DNA from: Firmicutes bacterium UBA6113
Lineage (GTDB): Bacteria > Bacillota > Clostridia > Tissierellales > Sedimentibacteraceae
Length of the DNA stretch: 64,000 nucleotides
Reading direction: 5' to 3'
NCBI GenBank assembly: GCA_002422545.1
Contig: DIWF01000037.1
Coordinates: 62,001 to 126,000, forward strand
Shown here: in pieces, positions 51,823 through 60,766 of the stretch
How positions within the stretch are numbered: position 1 is the stretch's first letter
Layout of the letters: the number at the start of each line of letters is the position of its first letter
Made by a program: the position numbers and the translations under genes
Notes under the pieces: model-generated
Told to the model about the DNA's origin: nothing
Databases searched by the model: none
What the model saw: only the letters and a program-made list of their open reading frames with translations

Positions 51823-52217
51823 TTTGTCCTCCAATAATTTTGATACGTTTAGTATTATATCATTAATCCTGGAAAATAAAAGGAACAAATTCTTAAAATT
51901 TTGTTAATATTGTATGTACCAAAGCATTTGGACGCTCCTTTAAATTAATTCCTAAAACTTGGGAGCAGACATTTTTGTTCAAATCATTATTTAATGTAAT
52001 TCTTGTAACATTTCAATACAAAAACCAATTACTGAAGTTTACAATTTTATTTATTGTTAGCATGAGTTGTGCTACAATGTTTGTATAAATTTAAATGCTC
52101 ATATATGGATGTGCTAAGTAGCATCAAATAGCATAACATATTGAATATTTAAGAATTATGTTTCTGATTTAATATATAAAACTGTATAGAATAAATCATA
52201 AAAAGGAAGGTGAGTAA
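51823..52217. other. Intergenic region with an extended -10 promoter
   Basis: An extended -10, TGATATAAT (minus strand, 51854-51862), fits the FMN-binding lipoprotein gene. The rest, AT-rich, shows only short inverted repeats (for example TGCTAAGTAGCA near 52112) and no gene. Confidence 0.5.
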
Positions 52218-52679
52218 ATGGAAAAAAGCTATGAATACATTGTAAGTGCGTGTCTGTGCGGTGAAAACTGCCGCTATGATGGCAAATCCACATTGTCAGA
52301 AAGAGTCAAAAGACTTGTTGATGAAGGCAAAGCAATAACGGTGTGCCCAGAGGTCGAAGGAGGGCTCCCCATTCCGCGACACCCTTGCGAAATAAGAGGC
52401 AACAGGGTAGTTAACAGTCACAATGAAGATAAGACAGAAGAATTCATTTCAGGAGCAGAAAAAGTCCTTGAGTTAGTGAAAAAACATAATATTAAAAAGG
52501 CAATTCTTAAAGAAAAAAGTCCTTCTTGCGGCAGCAGCTTCATTTACGACGGAACATTCAGCAGAAAGCTGATAAAAGGACAGGGCATAACAACCAAACT
52601 TCTTCGGGAGAATGGAATTGAAGTAATAAGCGACGAAGAATTCGACGAATTCGGGGAATTCGGGGACGGTTCTTTTTGA
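52218..52679 (+). CDS. DUF523 family protein with repeat-derived tail
   Basis: 153 aa. The Cys-rich N-terminus SACLCGENCRYDG, CPEVEGGLPIPRHP and KEKSPSCGSSFIYDG define DUF523, whose function is unsettled. AAGGAAGGTG precedes the ATG. The last dozen residues (DEFGEFGDGSF) are coded by GAATTCGGGGACGGTTC..., a sequence that recurs in non-coding REP-like repeats; the gene's natural end was probably overwritten there. Confidence 0.87.
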   Translation: MEKSYEYIVSACLCGENCRYDGKSTLSERVKRLVDEGKAITVCPEVEGGLPIPRHPCEIRGNRVVNSHNEDKTEEFISGAEKVLELVKKHNIKKAILKEKSPSCGSSFIYDGTFSRKLIKGQGITTKLLRENGIEVISDEEFDEFGEFGDGSF

Positions 52680-52823
52680 TTGATTATTTTTAAGTAGTCA
52701 TCTTATTTTTATCCTTATATAGTTGACTATTAATCATAACCGTTTATAATTTCACAAATATATTGGAATACTCAACGCCATATGATATAATTGAAAATGA
52801 TTTTATGCGTTATGGAGGTAACA

Positions 52824-53417
52824 TTGAGGAAGTCGTTTATTATATCCATTTTACTTTTTGCTTCTGTACTTTTTTTATTTGCTGAAAAGGAAAAGTATTC
52901 TTATCAATTTATCGACAGAATATTTTCAAACAGCGGCAGAATATCGGCAAACGCAAATGTTAATATTGGAATTAACAATGAAAACGCTGAAAAGATAATT
53001 GAAAAATCTGAATATGCTCTTGAAGGTTATGGAATTTCATCAGACGGAGCTGTTACAATGGATGATGAATACTTTGGTTTTTTATACTATGAAATCGAAG
53101 CAAATCCTCGAAAATATGCTGAACAAAATGTTGTTTTTACAGGATTTGTGTACAGAGAACTTGACTTTCAAAAAAATGAAATTAAAGTTGCAAGAATAGA
53201 ATTGCCCAAATGCGGTTCACAAGAAGATCAGATATTGGGTTTAATGTGTATCTCTGAGAACGCATCAGGTTTTGAGAATGACCAATGGGTAACTGTTAAA
53301 GGAAGACTGATAGTAATAAGTTATATAAATCCAAAAACAAATTCGGAATGTTATAAATATTACATTGAACCAGAAAGTATTGAAAAAATACAAAAAAACT
53401 CCAGCCTTACACTATAA
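52824..53417 (+). CDS. Membrane-anchored OB-fold protein of the TIGR03943 C-terminal type
   Basis: 197 aa from TTG 52824, with GGAGG five bases upstream; the frame is open 11 codons earlier without a ribosome site. One N-terminal helix (about 4-22), a linker, then an OB-like domain (about 95-195: NPRKYAEQNVVFTGFVYRE, NDQWVTVKGRL). The domain resembles the soluble end of putative permease subunits of the YcgQ type, but the usual membrane partner is missing here. Function unknown. Confidence 0.65.
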   Translation: MRKSFIISILLFASVLFLFAEKEKYSYQFIDRIFSNSGRISANANVNIGINNENAEKIIEKSEYALEGYGISSDGAVTMDDEYFGFLYYEIEANPRKYAEQNVVFTGFVYRELDFQKNEIKVARIELPKCGSQEDQILGLMCISENASGFENDQWVTVKGRLIVISYINPKTNSECYKYYIEPESIEKIQKNSSLTL

Positions 53418-53437
53418 GGAGTAGTCTTCCATTAGTA

Positions 53438-53473
53438 GGAATTAGGGGACGGTTTGAAGTGACCCCAAATTCC
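53438..53473. repeat. REP-like hairpin with GGGGACGGTT
   Basis: GGAATTAGGGG and CCCCAAATTCC enclose ACGGTTTGAAGTGA. It carries the same GGGGACGGTT core as the end of the DUF523 gene. Confidence 0.6.
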
Positions 53474-53480
53474 AAACTCA

Positions 53481-53541
53481 TATGCTCCCCCTGTAGTAGA
53501 CAGTTAAATGATAAAAACTGCTTACTACATGCAGGAGCATA
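53481..53541. repeat. Insertion-sequence end with long inverted repeat
   Basis: TATGCTCC...GGAGCATA with inner GTAGTA..CAGTT / AACTG..TTACTAC pairs, directly before the transposase remnant. Probably the left end of the decayed element. Confidence 0.55.
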
Positions 53542-53544
53542 TTT

Positions 53545-53669
53545 TTGAGAAGAAAAGATAAAATATCATCTTGATTAAAGTTTAAGGCCGTACTGAGTAT
53601 CTAAATGGTAATGGTTCATCATACATGCTTGCTAGTAAACATGGAGTTGATAAGTCATCAATTCTATAA
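53545..53669 (+). pseudogene. Remnant of an IS3-type transposase OrfA
   Basis: Reads RRKDKISS, stop, LKFKAVL, then after a frameshift EYLNGNGSSYMLASKHGVDKSSI: the helix-turn-helix start of an IS3-family OrfA, broken by a stop and a frameshift and cut off 3 bp before the end of the RCC1 gene. No OrfB is left. Confidence 0.6.
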
Positions 53670-53672
53670 CAA

Positions 53673-55235
53673 TTATTCTGATTCATAACCAAGTAATGTA
53701 TCTACACTTATTGTCTGTAATTCTTGGTTCCAATTAACATTAAAATCAAATGTTCTTGCCACATCTCTTAGTTTGAAATAGTTATTTCCATCTATATTAT
53801 ACGCCTTAAGTTCAATCCCTTCCTGATTAAGATAAAGTGGAGCTGAACTTATTATCGCTTGTTTAGTGAGATAATTTTCTGATACTGAAAGTTCTCCCCC
53901 AACCTGCGTGTAACTTGAATAAGATGTCATACTAACAGCGTTTTTACTTCCATCCCATTCTACTTCAAACCTCTTCTCAGTATCATTTAGTGCCATAGCT
54001 ATATCGCGCAATTTAAAATAATTGAAACCATCAATATTGTATGATTCAAAATCTATCTTTTTTCCGTTAATTAGCACTGATGAGCTATTTGGCTTAGCCA
54101 TAACCGCTTTTGATTCCACTTTTTCTATGGCTTCAGGTATTGCCGCTTCAATTATTGTCTTAGGAGTAGTACTATTACTGTGAGTGCCGTCACCTAATTG
54201 TGAAAATGAATTATAACCCCATGCAATTAAGCTTCCATCTTCTTTTAAAGCTATAGAATGATTACCACCCGCATCTATTTTATCTACATCATTCAAGATT
54301 TGTTTAGGATTAGTACTATTGCTATAAGTTCCATCACCTAGCTGAGCATAATAGTTGTATCCCCAAGTCCATAGACTATTGTCATTTTTAATTGCCATTG
54401 AGTGATTGTCTCCCGCACTGACAGCTTTAACATTGTTCATAATCTTTTTTGGAGTAGTGCTTATATTATATGTACCATCACCTAACTGAGCAAATGAATT
54501 ATATCCCCAAGCCCATAATGTTCCATCATTCTTGATTGCTAAAGAATGATTGCCTCCGGCGCTTATTTCTTTTATTTCACTTAAAATTAACTTCGGATTA
54601 TTAATATTGTTATTTGTACCATCACCTATTTGAGCAAATGAATTATATCCCCACGCCCACAAACTTCTATCACTTTTTACCATTAAAGAATGGTTACCAC
54701 CAGCACTTACTAATGCTGCATCATCCGTAATTTTTTTAGGAGAAGCACTATTATTGTAAGTCCCATCACCTAATTGCCCATAAGCATTGTAACCCCAAGA
54801 CCATAAAGACCCATCGCTTTTAATAGCTAAAGAATGATTTTGTCCAGCACTTATTGCAATAACATCTTCTAAAACCTTTTTAGCTGATGGATTCGTATTA
54901 TAAGTTCCATCTCCAAGTTGCCCATATTCATTATAACCCCAAGCCCACAAAGTTCCATCATCTTTTAGAGCTAAAGAATGATTTCCGCCCAAGCTAACTG
55001 CAACTACATTATCCATAACTTTTTTTGGAGTAGAATTATTTATAAATGTGCCATCACCAAGTTGGCCATAATAATTATATCCCCATGACCATAGGCTTCC
55101 ATCTTCTTTAACTATCATAGAGTGATTGCCACCAGCACCAATATTACTCATAGTTGTTGTACCGTATGCAGTGTACTGAATAAACGCTGTAAATATCATA
55201 GTAAAAATCAGTAATAAGCTAATTGTTTTCTTCAT
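53673..55235 (-). CDS. Secreted RCC1-type seven-repeat propeller with stalk domain
   Basis: 520 aa from ATG 55235 with AGGAG upstream. Signal peptide, then seven near-identical repeats of about 48 residues (GGNHSLALKDDGTLWAWGYN, YGQLGDGTY), enough for one RCC1-like seven-blade propeller, and a C-terminal pair of copper-amine-oxidase-like stalk modules (FNYFKLRDIAMALN and NYFKLRDVARTF). No enzymatic residues apparent; a surface adhesion or binding role is a guess. It abuts an IS remnant. Confidence 0.88.
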   Translation of the reverse strand: MKKTISLLLIFTMIFTAFIQYTAYGTTTMSNIGAGGNHSMIVKEDGSLWSWGYNYYGQLGDGTFINNSTPKKVMDNVVAVSLGGNHSLALKDDGTLWAWGYNEYGQLGDGTYNTNPSAKKVLEDVIAISAGQNHSLAIKSDGSLWSWGYNAYGQLGDGTYNNSASPKKITDDAALVSAGGNHSLMVKSDRSLWAWGYNSFAQIGDGTNNNINNPKLILSEIKEISAGGNHSLAIKNDGTLWAWGYNSFAQLGDGTYNISTTPKKIMNNVKAVSAGDNHSMAIKNDNSLWTWGYNYYAQLGDGTYSNSTNPKQILNDVDKIDAGGNHSIALKEDGSLIAWGYNSFSQLGDGTHSNSTTPKTIIEAAIPEAIEKVESKAVMAKPNSSSVLINGKKIDFESYNIDGFNYFKLRDIAMALNDTEKRFEVEWDGSKNAVSMTSYSSYTQVGGELSVSENYLTKQAIISSAPLYLNQEGIELKAYNIDGNNYFKLRDVARTFDFNVNWNQELQTISVDTLLGYESE

Positions 55236-55469
55236 ATTCAATTCTCCTGTAGATTTATTTATTGAGTCTTATATTAATATTATATCATTAAAAAACAATC
55301 CCTACAATTAATTATTATAATACTGCCATGTGGATAGAGTTAGAGAGAGTTAGTGTGGGTAAATAAAAAAGCATGCTAAGATTAGAAGAAATATTTTAAA
55401 AGAAGCCGTTTTCTACTCATAAAATGAATGTGAAATTTAAATGAATAAGAGTTACAAGTAGTTGAAGTT

Positions 55470-55697
55470 ATGTTGAAAAATAAACTAAAAGATTCCTATA
55501 TGCTTGAAGAAAAGTTTTATGATTTCATTGATAGTGTTGCCTCGAAAGTGTAAAACAAAACTAAAAACCTGTATTTATTGTTTTTACATGTAAATTTACA
55601 AACGGATACACAGAAGGAGTAGCAACAAAATTAAAGTGCTTATAAGAAACGCTTATGGTTTAAATTTAAAAAGAACCATAAAACAAAAGCACCTTAG
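55470..55697 (+). pseudogene. Remnant of an ISL3-like transposase C-terminus
   Basis: MLKNKLKDSYMLEEKFYDFI, a stop, then FTNGYTEGVATKL shifting by one base to KVLIRNAYGLNLKRTIK. The NG..EG..(N)K(L/I)K..(K/R)RNAYG pattern is that of DDE transposase C-termini of the ISL3 type. Interrupted by a stop and a frameshift. The rest of 55236-55469 is featureless AT-rich DNA. Confidence 0.5.
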
Positions 55698-55707
55698 TAG
55701 GTGCTTT
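55686..55707 (-). terminator. Terminator of the S-layer protein gene
   Basis: AAAGCACCT-TAGT-AGGTGCTTT followed leftward by TTGTTTTA. Confidence 0.85.
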
Positions 55708-55729
55708 CGTTCTTTATTAGTAAAACTTA

Positions 55730-58288
55730 TTATTTTACTATAATTATTTCAAATCCTGCTTCACTAGCATTTGTATCATAGTATGCTACTACATCATATC
55801 CTGCAAGATCTTCGATAGCTTCAACAGCTTTGAATTCGCCGTTGTTATCAATTACATATGCTACTGCATCGTCAACATTGTATTCAATCCATGATCCATC
55901 AGTTGTAGCTGTCTTAATAAGAACTCTTGATGAAGATACTTTGCTTACAAATGAGTTTGCTACTGGAGTAGTCTTAGATGCTGTTTCAACTGCAGTTACA
56001 GATGTCTTAACTTTGCCGTTTTCTAATGCTAACTTAGAAATAGCTCCGTTAGTATCGATAGCTCCTGATGTAACTGTTACACCTGCTTTAGCTTCGTAAA
56101 CAACTTCTTCACCATCAACATAAGCTGTAATTTCAGCAACTTTCACATCATCATCATTCAATATGAAGTTTACGCCTGTAATCAAAGCATAAGTTCCAGT
56201 TGAAGTATCAGCATTTGTAGCAACTATTACTTTGTATGCTCCGTCATCATCAACATCACTGTAAGTTACAGTAATTGAGCTTGGAACATCACTAGGATCT
56301 ACTACTGAATAGTCATTTTTATCAGTTGATCCATTAGACTTAATATTGAATATTGGTGCTTTGTCAGCTACATCAAATGAAGCCTTAGTAGTATCCATTG
56401 TAGTTGAACCTGTAGTTGATCCAGCATTCAATTTAACTATTTGGATTCTTGAAATCATACCATCACTATCCAACTTGTATTTGATCAATGCTGAAGGTGC
56501 TAATGCTTTAAGATCAGCATCTACATTGAATTTTAAGTAGTCAGTATCTGTTGAATCATCTTCAAATACTTCACTAGTTGATGTGTTTGTTCCACCTTGA
56601 TAGTAAGCATCTTCACTTACTTCGTATGTTATAACTTCACCAGAAGCAGTTATTATCTTTAATTCTGGGTCTGCTAATTTTCTTGCAGGTGTTCCAGTGT
56701 AAGCTCCTGGGTAAACTTGGATTATAACGCCATAATCTTTAGCATCATTTAATGTTGTAGCTTCTTTAGCGAATATCTTACCTGAATCATCTAAGAAGAA
56801 TGTTCCTTCATTTCCAACATCAAATGAGTCAGTCTGTCCATCTGTAGCACTCTTTGAGTACTTAACGCCATCAATGTAAATTGTTGTAGATGCAGTAGTA
56901 GATTCTTTATTTACTTTTGTTACTTTTCCTTCTACTGTGTCTCTTGATACTACTAATTCAACTTTAACAGTTCCAATGTTTGCATTGTCATTGTCATATC
57001 CTTTAGCTGCGTAAGCAACTACGATATCATCTACTTCGATATCATTGATATCATCAACTGCACCAGTTACTGTTACTTTGTTTAAATCAACTTTATCACC
57101 TTTCAACGGTAAGTTGATTTTACCAATCTTAGTAGCTTCTGCTTTGTAAGTTCTAGTTATTCTAGCTGCAGATGTAGCATTTTGAGCAACTATTGCTTCA
57201 ACTTCATCATCTTCATTTAAAACAACTGTTACTTTTGCATCATCTAAACCAACTACATCGCCATCATCTACATTGTCTTCCATATCAGCTTCTTTCATAG
57301 TAGCAGCGCTTCCGTTATAGAACACTGGTATATTCAATGTCTTGTCTATATCGATATCTTCTACTGTACCATCAGCCAATTTAACCTGTACTTCGTTGTC
57401 AGCAACAACTGTATCACCGTCAACTACGAAAGTTCCTTCAACTGTGTCGCTGTAAACATCTCCAACGTAAACGATTATGTCTTCATCATTTTTAGATGCA
57501 TATGCTTCGATTGTCTGATACATATATGGTGTTAAATCAACTATATCTCCAGCATAATCTTTGTTAGAAGAGTCAACATGTTTAGGTTGAACTGTAAATT
57601 CATATCTTTTTTCAGCTGATACATAAGAACCAGCTTTTTGTGCGATTCTGCTTAACAATTCTACATATACGTTATTAGTGTCTTTCAAGCTTGTTACGTT
57701 TCCATCTGTATCAACTGTAACTAATGTTGAATCTAATGCATTGTATAAAGCCTGAGCTACTCCGCCTCTATCAGCACCTGTAGTAGACATTTTTACACCG
57801 TCAGTAATTCCTAATTCAGCAGCTTTTACTTTGAAGTTTGTTGGCCAAGTCATATTTTTAAGTTCATTAGAATCATCTGTATAACCTAAACCTCTAACTA
57901 TCATAGTTAATACTTCATTATAAGTTACTGTAGCATCTGGTCTAAATTTACCATTGCCATCGCCTACAACGATATTTCTTCCAGCAGCCAATGCTATGTA
58001 AGCATCTGCCCAGTGTCCTTGAGTATCTGTAAAGTTACTCTTTGCTCCAGCTACTAAATCGCCATAGCCAAGGATTTCAACCATCAATTTAGCCATTTCA
58101 GCTCTTGTTACAACTTTATCTGGTCTGTAAGTTCCATCTTCATAACCTGTTACTACGCCAAGACCAGCCAAAGTATTGATTGCGTCTTCGTAATCGCCAG
58201 TTACATCTTCGAATGTGCCTGCGAATGCAAAGCTCATGCTTGATAATACCATTGCTATTACCAAAACAAGTGATAATACTTTTTTCAT
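55730..58288 (-). CDS. S-layer homology domain protein, probable major S-layer protein
   Basis: 852 aa. Signal peptide (cleavage after SFAFAG-type site near 23). Three SLH modules in the first 190 residues (EDAINTLAGLGVVTGYEDGTYRPDKVVTRAEMAKLM; GHWADAYIALAAGRNIVVGDGNGKFRPDATVTYNEVLTMI; AAELGITDGV) would anchor it to pyruvylated wall polymer. The rest is an Asp/Val/Thr-rich beta-strand array with almost no Cys. Strong promoter, a 5' hairpin and terminator suggest very high expression. Confidence 0.88.
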   Translation of the reverse strand: MKKVLSLVLVIAMVLSSMSFAFAGTFEDVTGDYEDAINTLAGLGVVTGYEDGTYRPDKVVTRAEMAKLMVEILGYGDLVAGAKSNFTDTQGHWADAYIALAAGRNIVVGDGNGKFRPDATVTYNEVLTMIVRGLGYTDDSNELKNMTWPTNFKVKAAELGITDGVKMSTTGADRGGVAQALYNALDSTLVTVDTDGNVTSLKDTNNVYVELLSRIAQKAGSYVSAEKRYEFTVQPKHVDSSNKDYAGDIVDLTPYMYQTIEAYASKNDEDIIVYVGDVYSDTVEGTFVVDGDTVVADNEVQVKLADGTVEDIDIDKTLNIPVFYNGSAATMKEADMEDNVDDGDVVGLDDAKVTVVLNEDDEVEAIVAQNATSAARITRTYKAEATKIGKINLPLKGDKVDLNKVTVTGAVDDINDIEVDDIVVAYAAKGYDNDNANIGTVKVELVVSRDTVEGKVTKVNKESTTASTTIYIDGVKYSKSATDGQTDSFDVGNEGTFFLDDSGKIFAKEATTLNDAKDYGVIIQVYPGAYTGTPARKLADPELKIITASGEVITYEVSEDAYYQGGTNTSTSEVFEDDSTDTDYLKFNVDADLKALAPSALIKYKLDSDGMISRIQIVKLNAGSTTGSTTMDTTKASFDVADKAPIFNIKSNGSTDKNDYSVVDPSDVPSSITVTYSDVDDDGAYKVIVATNADTSTGTYALITGVNFILNDDDVKVAEITAYVDGEEVVYEAKAGVTVTSGAIDTNGAISKLALENGKVKTSVTAVETASKTTPVANSFVSKVSSSRVLIKTATTDGSWIEYNVDDAVAYVIDNNGEFKAVEAIEDLAGYDVVAYYDTNASEAGFEIIIVK

Positions 58289-58343
58289 TCTTTATTTCCT
58301 CCTATGAAATTTGTTTGTGGGTGTTTAGGTCCCCTGCACCTCT

Positions 58344-58361
58344 CATTGTGTCAGCACAATG
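58344..58361 (-). promoter_or_regulatory. 5' mRNA hairpin of the S-layer transcript
   Basis: CATTGTG-TCAG-CACAATG is a perfect stem starting one or two bases after the expected transcription start. A stem at the extreme 5' end is a known way of stabilising abundant mRNAs. Confidence 0.65.
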
Positions 58362-58369
58362 ACTAGAGT

Positions 58370-58398
58370 ATTATAACACCGGGATATTGACAAGTCAA
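58370..58398 (-). promoter_or_regulatory. Promoter of the S-layer protein gene
   Basis: Minus strand TTGACT (58393-58398), 17 bases, TATAAT (58370-58375). Upstream 58399-58597 shows no gene. Confidence 0.85.
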
Positions 58399-58597
58399 CA
58401 TTAATGAGATTAATGTAATTTTATTGTAATATTCACGGCATAAGTGCCAACGTGCCTATGTATATAATATAGCATAGGTTTTTGAGTTTAATATTACAGT
58501 AATGTTACATGTACATGTTTTCCTGGAGATTGTCCTTGATTGGTGGGAAATGTGTCGATTTATGAAGTTACATAAGATGTTATATAAGAAGATTGAA

Positions 58598-58624
58598 ACG
58601 GGAGGGCACAAGACCCTCCCCTAC
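58598..58624. repeat. GC-rich hairpin repeat
   Basis: ACGGGAGGGC...GCCCTCCCCTAC, a single unit of the family, downstream of the small membrane protein gene. Confidence 0.8.
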
Positions 58625-58647
58625 AAATTGGTAAATTTCAATAAATA

Positions 58648-59208
58648 TCATCTGTCTGTTATGTTTTCGAAGGTGTAATCGTCACTGTCGTCTGAATCTT
58701 TACTGTTATCATCTGGTTTTGAGTACAGTGCCTCAAACAACGACAGACATCCCATGATTGTCATGGCTATACCTATTATAATTATTACCGTGTTTAGTGC
58801 TGCCTTGGAATTAATGATGCAATATGAAGCAAACAATATACCTGCTCCTGAGACTATGAGCATTATTACATCAGAATAGTCGCTTTTTCTTATTGCGTTA
58901 AAATATATAGGAACAGTTAATATCAAAAGCAGTATTCCTGTTATGAACATTATTAGTTCGGGTCTGAACAACCCAAGAACTGCTGCAGTAACTAAAGCTG
59001 CATAATTGATTTTCTCTTTTGTTGTTAAGTACTTGTATGTCATTTTAATGTTGGTCAGGCTGTAGACCAAAACAATAAGCATGGCCAGACGTATTGCTAT
59101 GCTGCCAATGTATTTTGATGCCAATATAAATACAATACCCGCCAATGTAAGGGACAGACTGATTATCTTCAATGTTCCGGTTTTTAAATTCATGTTGGAA
59201 AACAGCAT
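58648..59208 (-). CDS. Small membrane protein, DUF308-like
   Basis: 186 aa with about six hydrophobic helices in pairs and an acidic tail (DDNSKDSDDSDDYTFE). The pattern resembles DUF308/HdeD-type membrane proteins; the function is unknown. AAAGGGG precedes the ATG. Confidence 0.65.
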   Translation of the reverse strand: MLFSNMNLKTGTLKIISLSLTLAGIVFILASKYIGSIAIRLAMLIVLVYSLTNIKMTYKYLTTKEKINYAALVTAAVLGLFRPELIMFITGILLLILTVPIYFNAIRKSDYSDVIMLIVSGAGILFASYCIINSKAALNTVIIIIGIAMTIMGCLSLFEALYSKPDDNSKDSDDSDDYTFENITDR

Positions 59209-59316
59209 ATGCTCAACCCCTTTTTATTTTGATTTATTATAACATTTATAGATTTGGTTAGCAATATTAAAGATGGGATCCTTCGCTAAAGCTCAAGATG
59301 ACTTAAAAAGGACGTT

Positions 59317-59343
59317 CCGGGCGGACACGAGGTCCGCCCCTAC
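59317..59343. repeat. GC-rich hairpin repeat
   Basis: CCGGGCGGAC...GTCCGCCCCTAC, single unit, preceded by a half copy of the TGTCATCCTGA family (GGATCCTTCGCTAAAGCTCA, 59276-59295). Confidence 0.8.
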
Positions 59344-59464
59344 AGCATGATAAGCAAAAAATTCAGAAGTTTTTAATATACTGGCTTTTATTGTTTTAAA
59401 TTTATTGTATAATTGAAAATTTTTATATTATAATAAACATATTACAAATGATGAGGAGATTGCG

Positions 59465-60478
59465 ATGTTCATAGTTGACACTTCTGATACGTACTATCTG
59501 GATAAAATATATGAAGACATGGATAAGCTTTGCAGTAAATACAGCGACATTTTAAGCATGAAGGTTATAGGCAAGTCTGTTGAAGGAAGAGATATTGTCG
59601 CCTTGAAAATAAGCGGAGAAAAAGATGAAAAAAATTACAAATCTAAGCCATCTGTTCTTTTCACAGGGGGGATTCATGCTCGGGAAGATTTTTCTGTAAT
59701 GCTCTGCATGAAGATGATTGATTATTACTGCCGCTATTACAGTGAAGGGAAAGATTTTGAAAGTTATGATGTCAAGAAAATAATTGATGCTGTTGATTTG
59801 TTTTTTGTGCCTGTGGCCAACCCTGATGGACTGAACATTGTGCACCATGGTATAGAAGCTTCTTCTAATTATGAAAAGCTTAAGACAATGCAGATATGGG
59901 GTGAGGATCACACTTATTGGAAAGCCAATGCAAACGGCGTTGATTTAAACAAAAATTTTGATGACGGAAACTGGGAAATACGAACCTGTGTGCCCGGCAC
60001 TGAAATTCCATGCTCAGATAGATTTAAAGGATTTAAGGCCAACAGCGAACCTGAAACTATGGCACTCATTAATTTTTGCAATGAAAATCACTTTTCTCTC
60101 ATGGTTACTTATCACTGCTCAGGAAACTGTACATTCTGGGCTGACAGCGGAACCCATGGTATGTTTAATGGACTTGACGAAAAAATTATGGATGAATTAA
60201 ATAAAAAGTACATTTACAGAAAAACTAAAGTAAGTATTGACCCGAAAATATATGGCTGCGGATTTGAAAATTGGTTCAGAGCAAGAATGAAAAGACCTGC
60301 ATTTTGCATAGAACTGTCTCCTTTTGTTGAAGGAGGGAAGCAGCATCCAGACAATATGTTTGATAAGCTTGTTTGGGAACATGCAAAGAGCACAGGGTTG
60401 TTTTTTGCAGAAAAGGCTGCTGAAATAGATGATGAGATTTTTGGGGATGCTGAGAAATATGCTGCATTGACGAAGTAA
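59465..60478 (+). CDS. M14 family zinc carboxypeptidase
   Basis: 337 aa. Zinc ligands in GGIHAREDFS (HxxE) and TYHCSGN, catalytic Glu in AFCIELSPFVEGG, substrate Arg region DLNKNFDDGNW: an intact M14 active site. No signal peptide, so probably intracellular, perhaps acting on peptidoglycan peptides or imported peptides. GAGGAG precedes the ATG. Confidence 0.9.
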   Translation: MFIVDTSDTYYLDKIYEDMDKLCSKYSDILSMKVIGKSVEGRDIVALKISGEKDEKNYKSKPSVLFTGGIHAREDFSVMLCMKMIDYYCRYYSEGKDFESYDVKKIIDAVDLFFVPVANPDGLNIVHHGIEASSNYEKLKTMQIWGEDHTYWKANANGVDLNKNFDDGNWEIRTCVPGTEIPCSDRFKGFKANSEPETMALINFCNENHFSLMVTYHCSGNCTFWADSGTHGMFNGLDEKIMDELNKKYIYRKTKVSIDPKIYGCGFENWFRARMKRPAFCIELSPFVEGGKQHPDNMFDKLVWEHAKSTGLFFAEKAAEIDDEIFGDAEKYAALTK

Positions 60479-60497
60479 TTTAAAAATATAGATTTAT

Positions 60498-60660
60498 ACG
60501 GGAGGACACAAGGTCCTCCCCTACATGATTTTATTTGAAGGTTTTGTTGGGTTCTATGATAACGTAATAATAAATGTGGGCGGGCACAAGACCCGCCCCT
60601 ACGAGATTAAATATCAGGATTTTGTTTAGTTCTGCGGGAGGACACGAGGTCATCCCCTAC
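60498..60660. repeat. Three GC-rich hairpin repeats in direct array
   Basis: Units at 60498-60524 (ACGGGAGGAC...GTCCTCCCCTAC), 60576-60602 (GTGGGCGGGC...GCCCGCCCCTAC-type, with GACCC) and 60634-60660 (GCGGGAGGAC...GTCATCCCCTAC), all in the same orientation, 50-80 bp apart, between the M14 and cinA genes. One unit has a mismatch in its stem. Confidence 0.82.
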
Positions 60661-60766
60661 GGATTGAAAAGAAATATATTTTTGACAGTTACAAACAATG
60701 TGTTGTATTATAATATTTTTTGAACTATATTAGTTTTATGTAATTTACAATTATTGGAGGAAAAAG

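Noticed and set aside
60498..60660. Possible CRISPR array
   Set aside because: Three related units only, with unequal spacing and stems that differ from copy to copy; they belong to the dispersed hairpin family. No cas genes.
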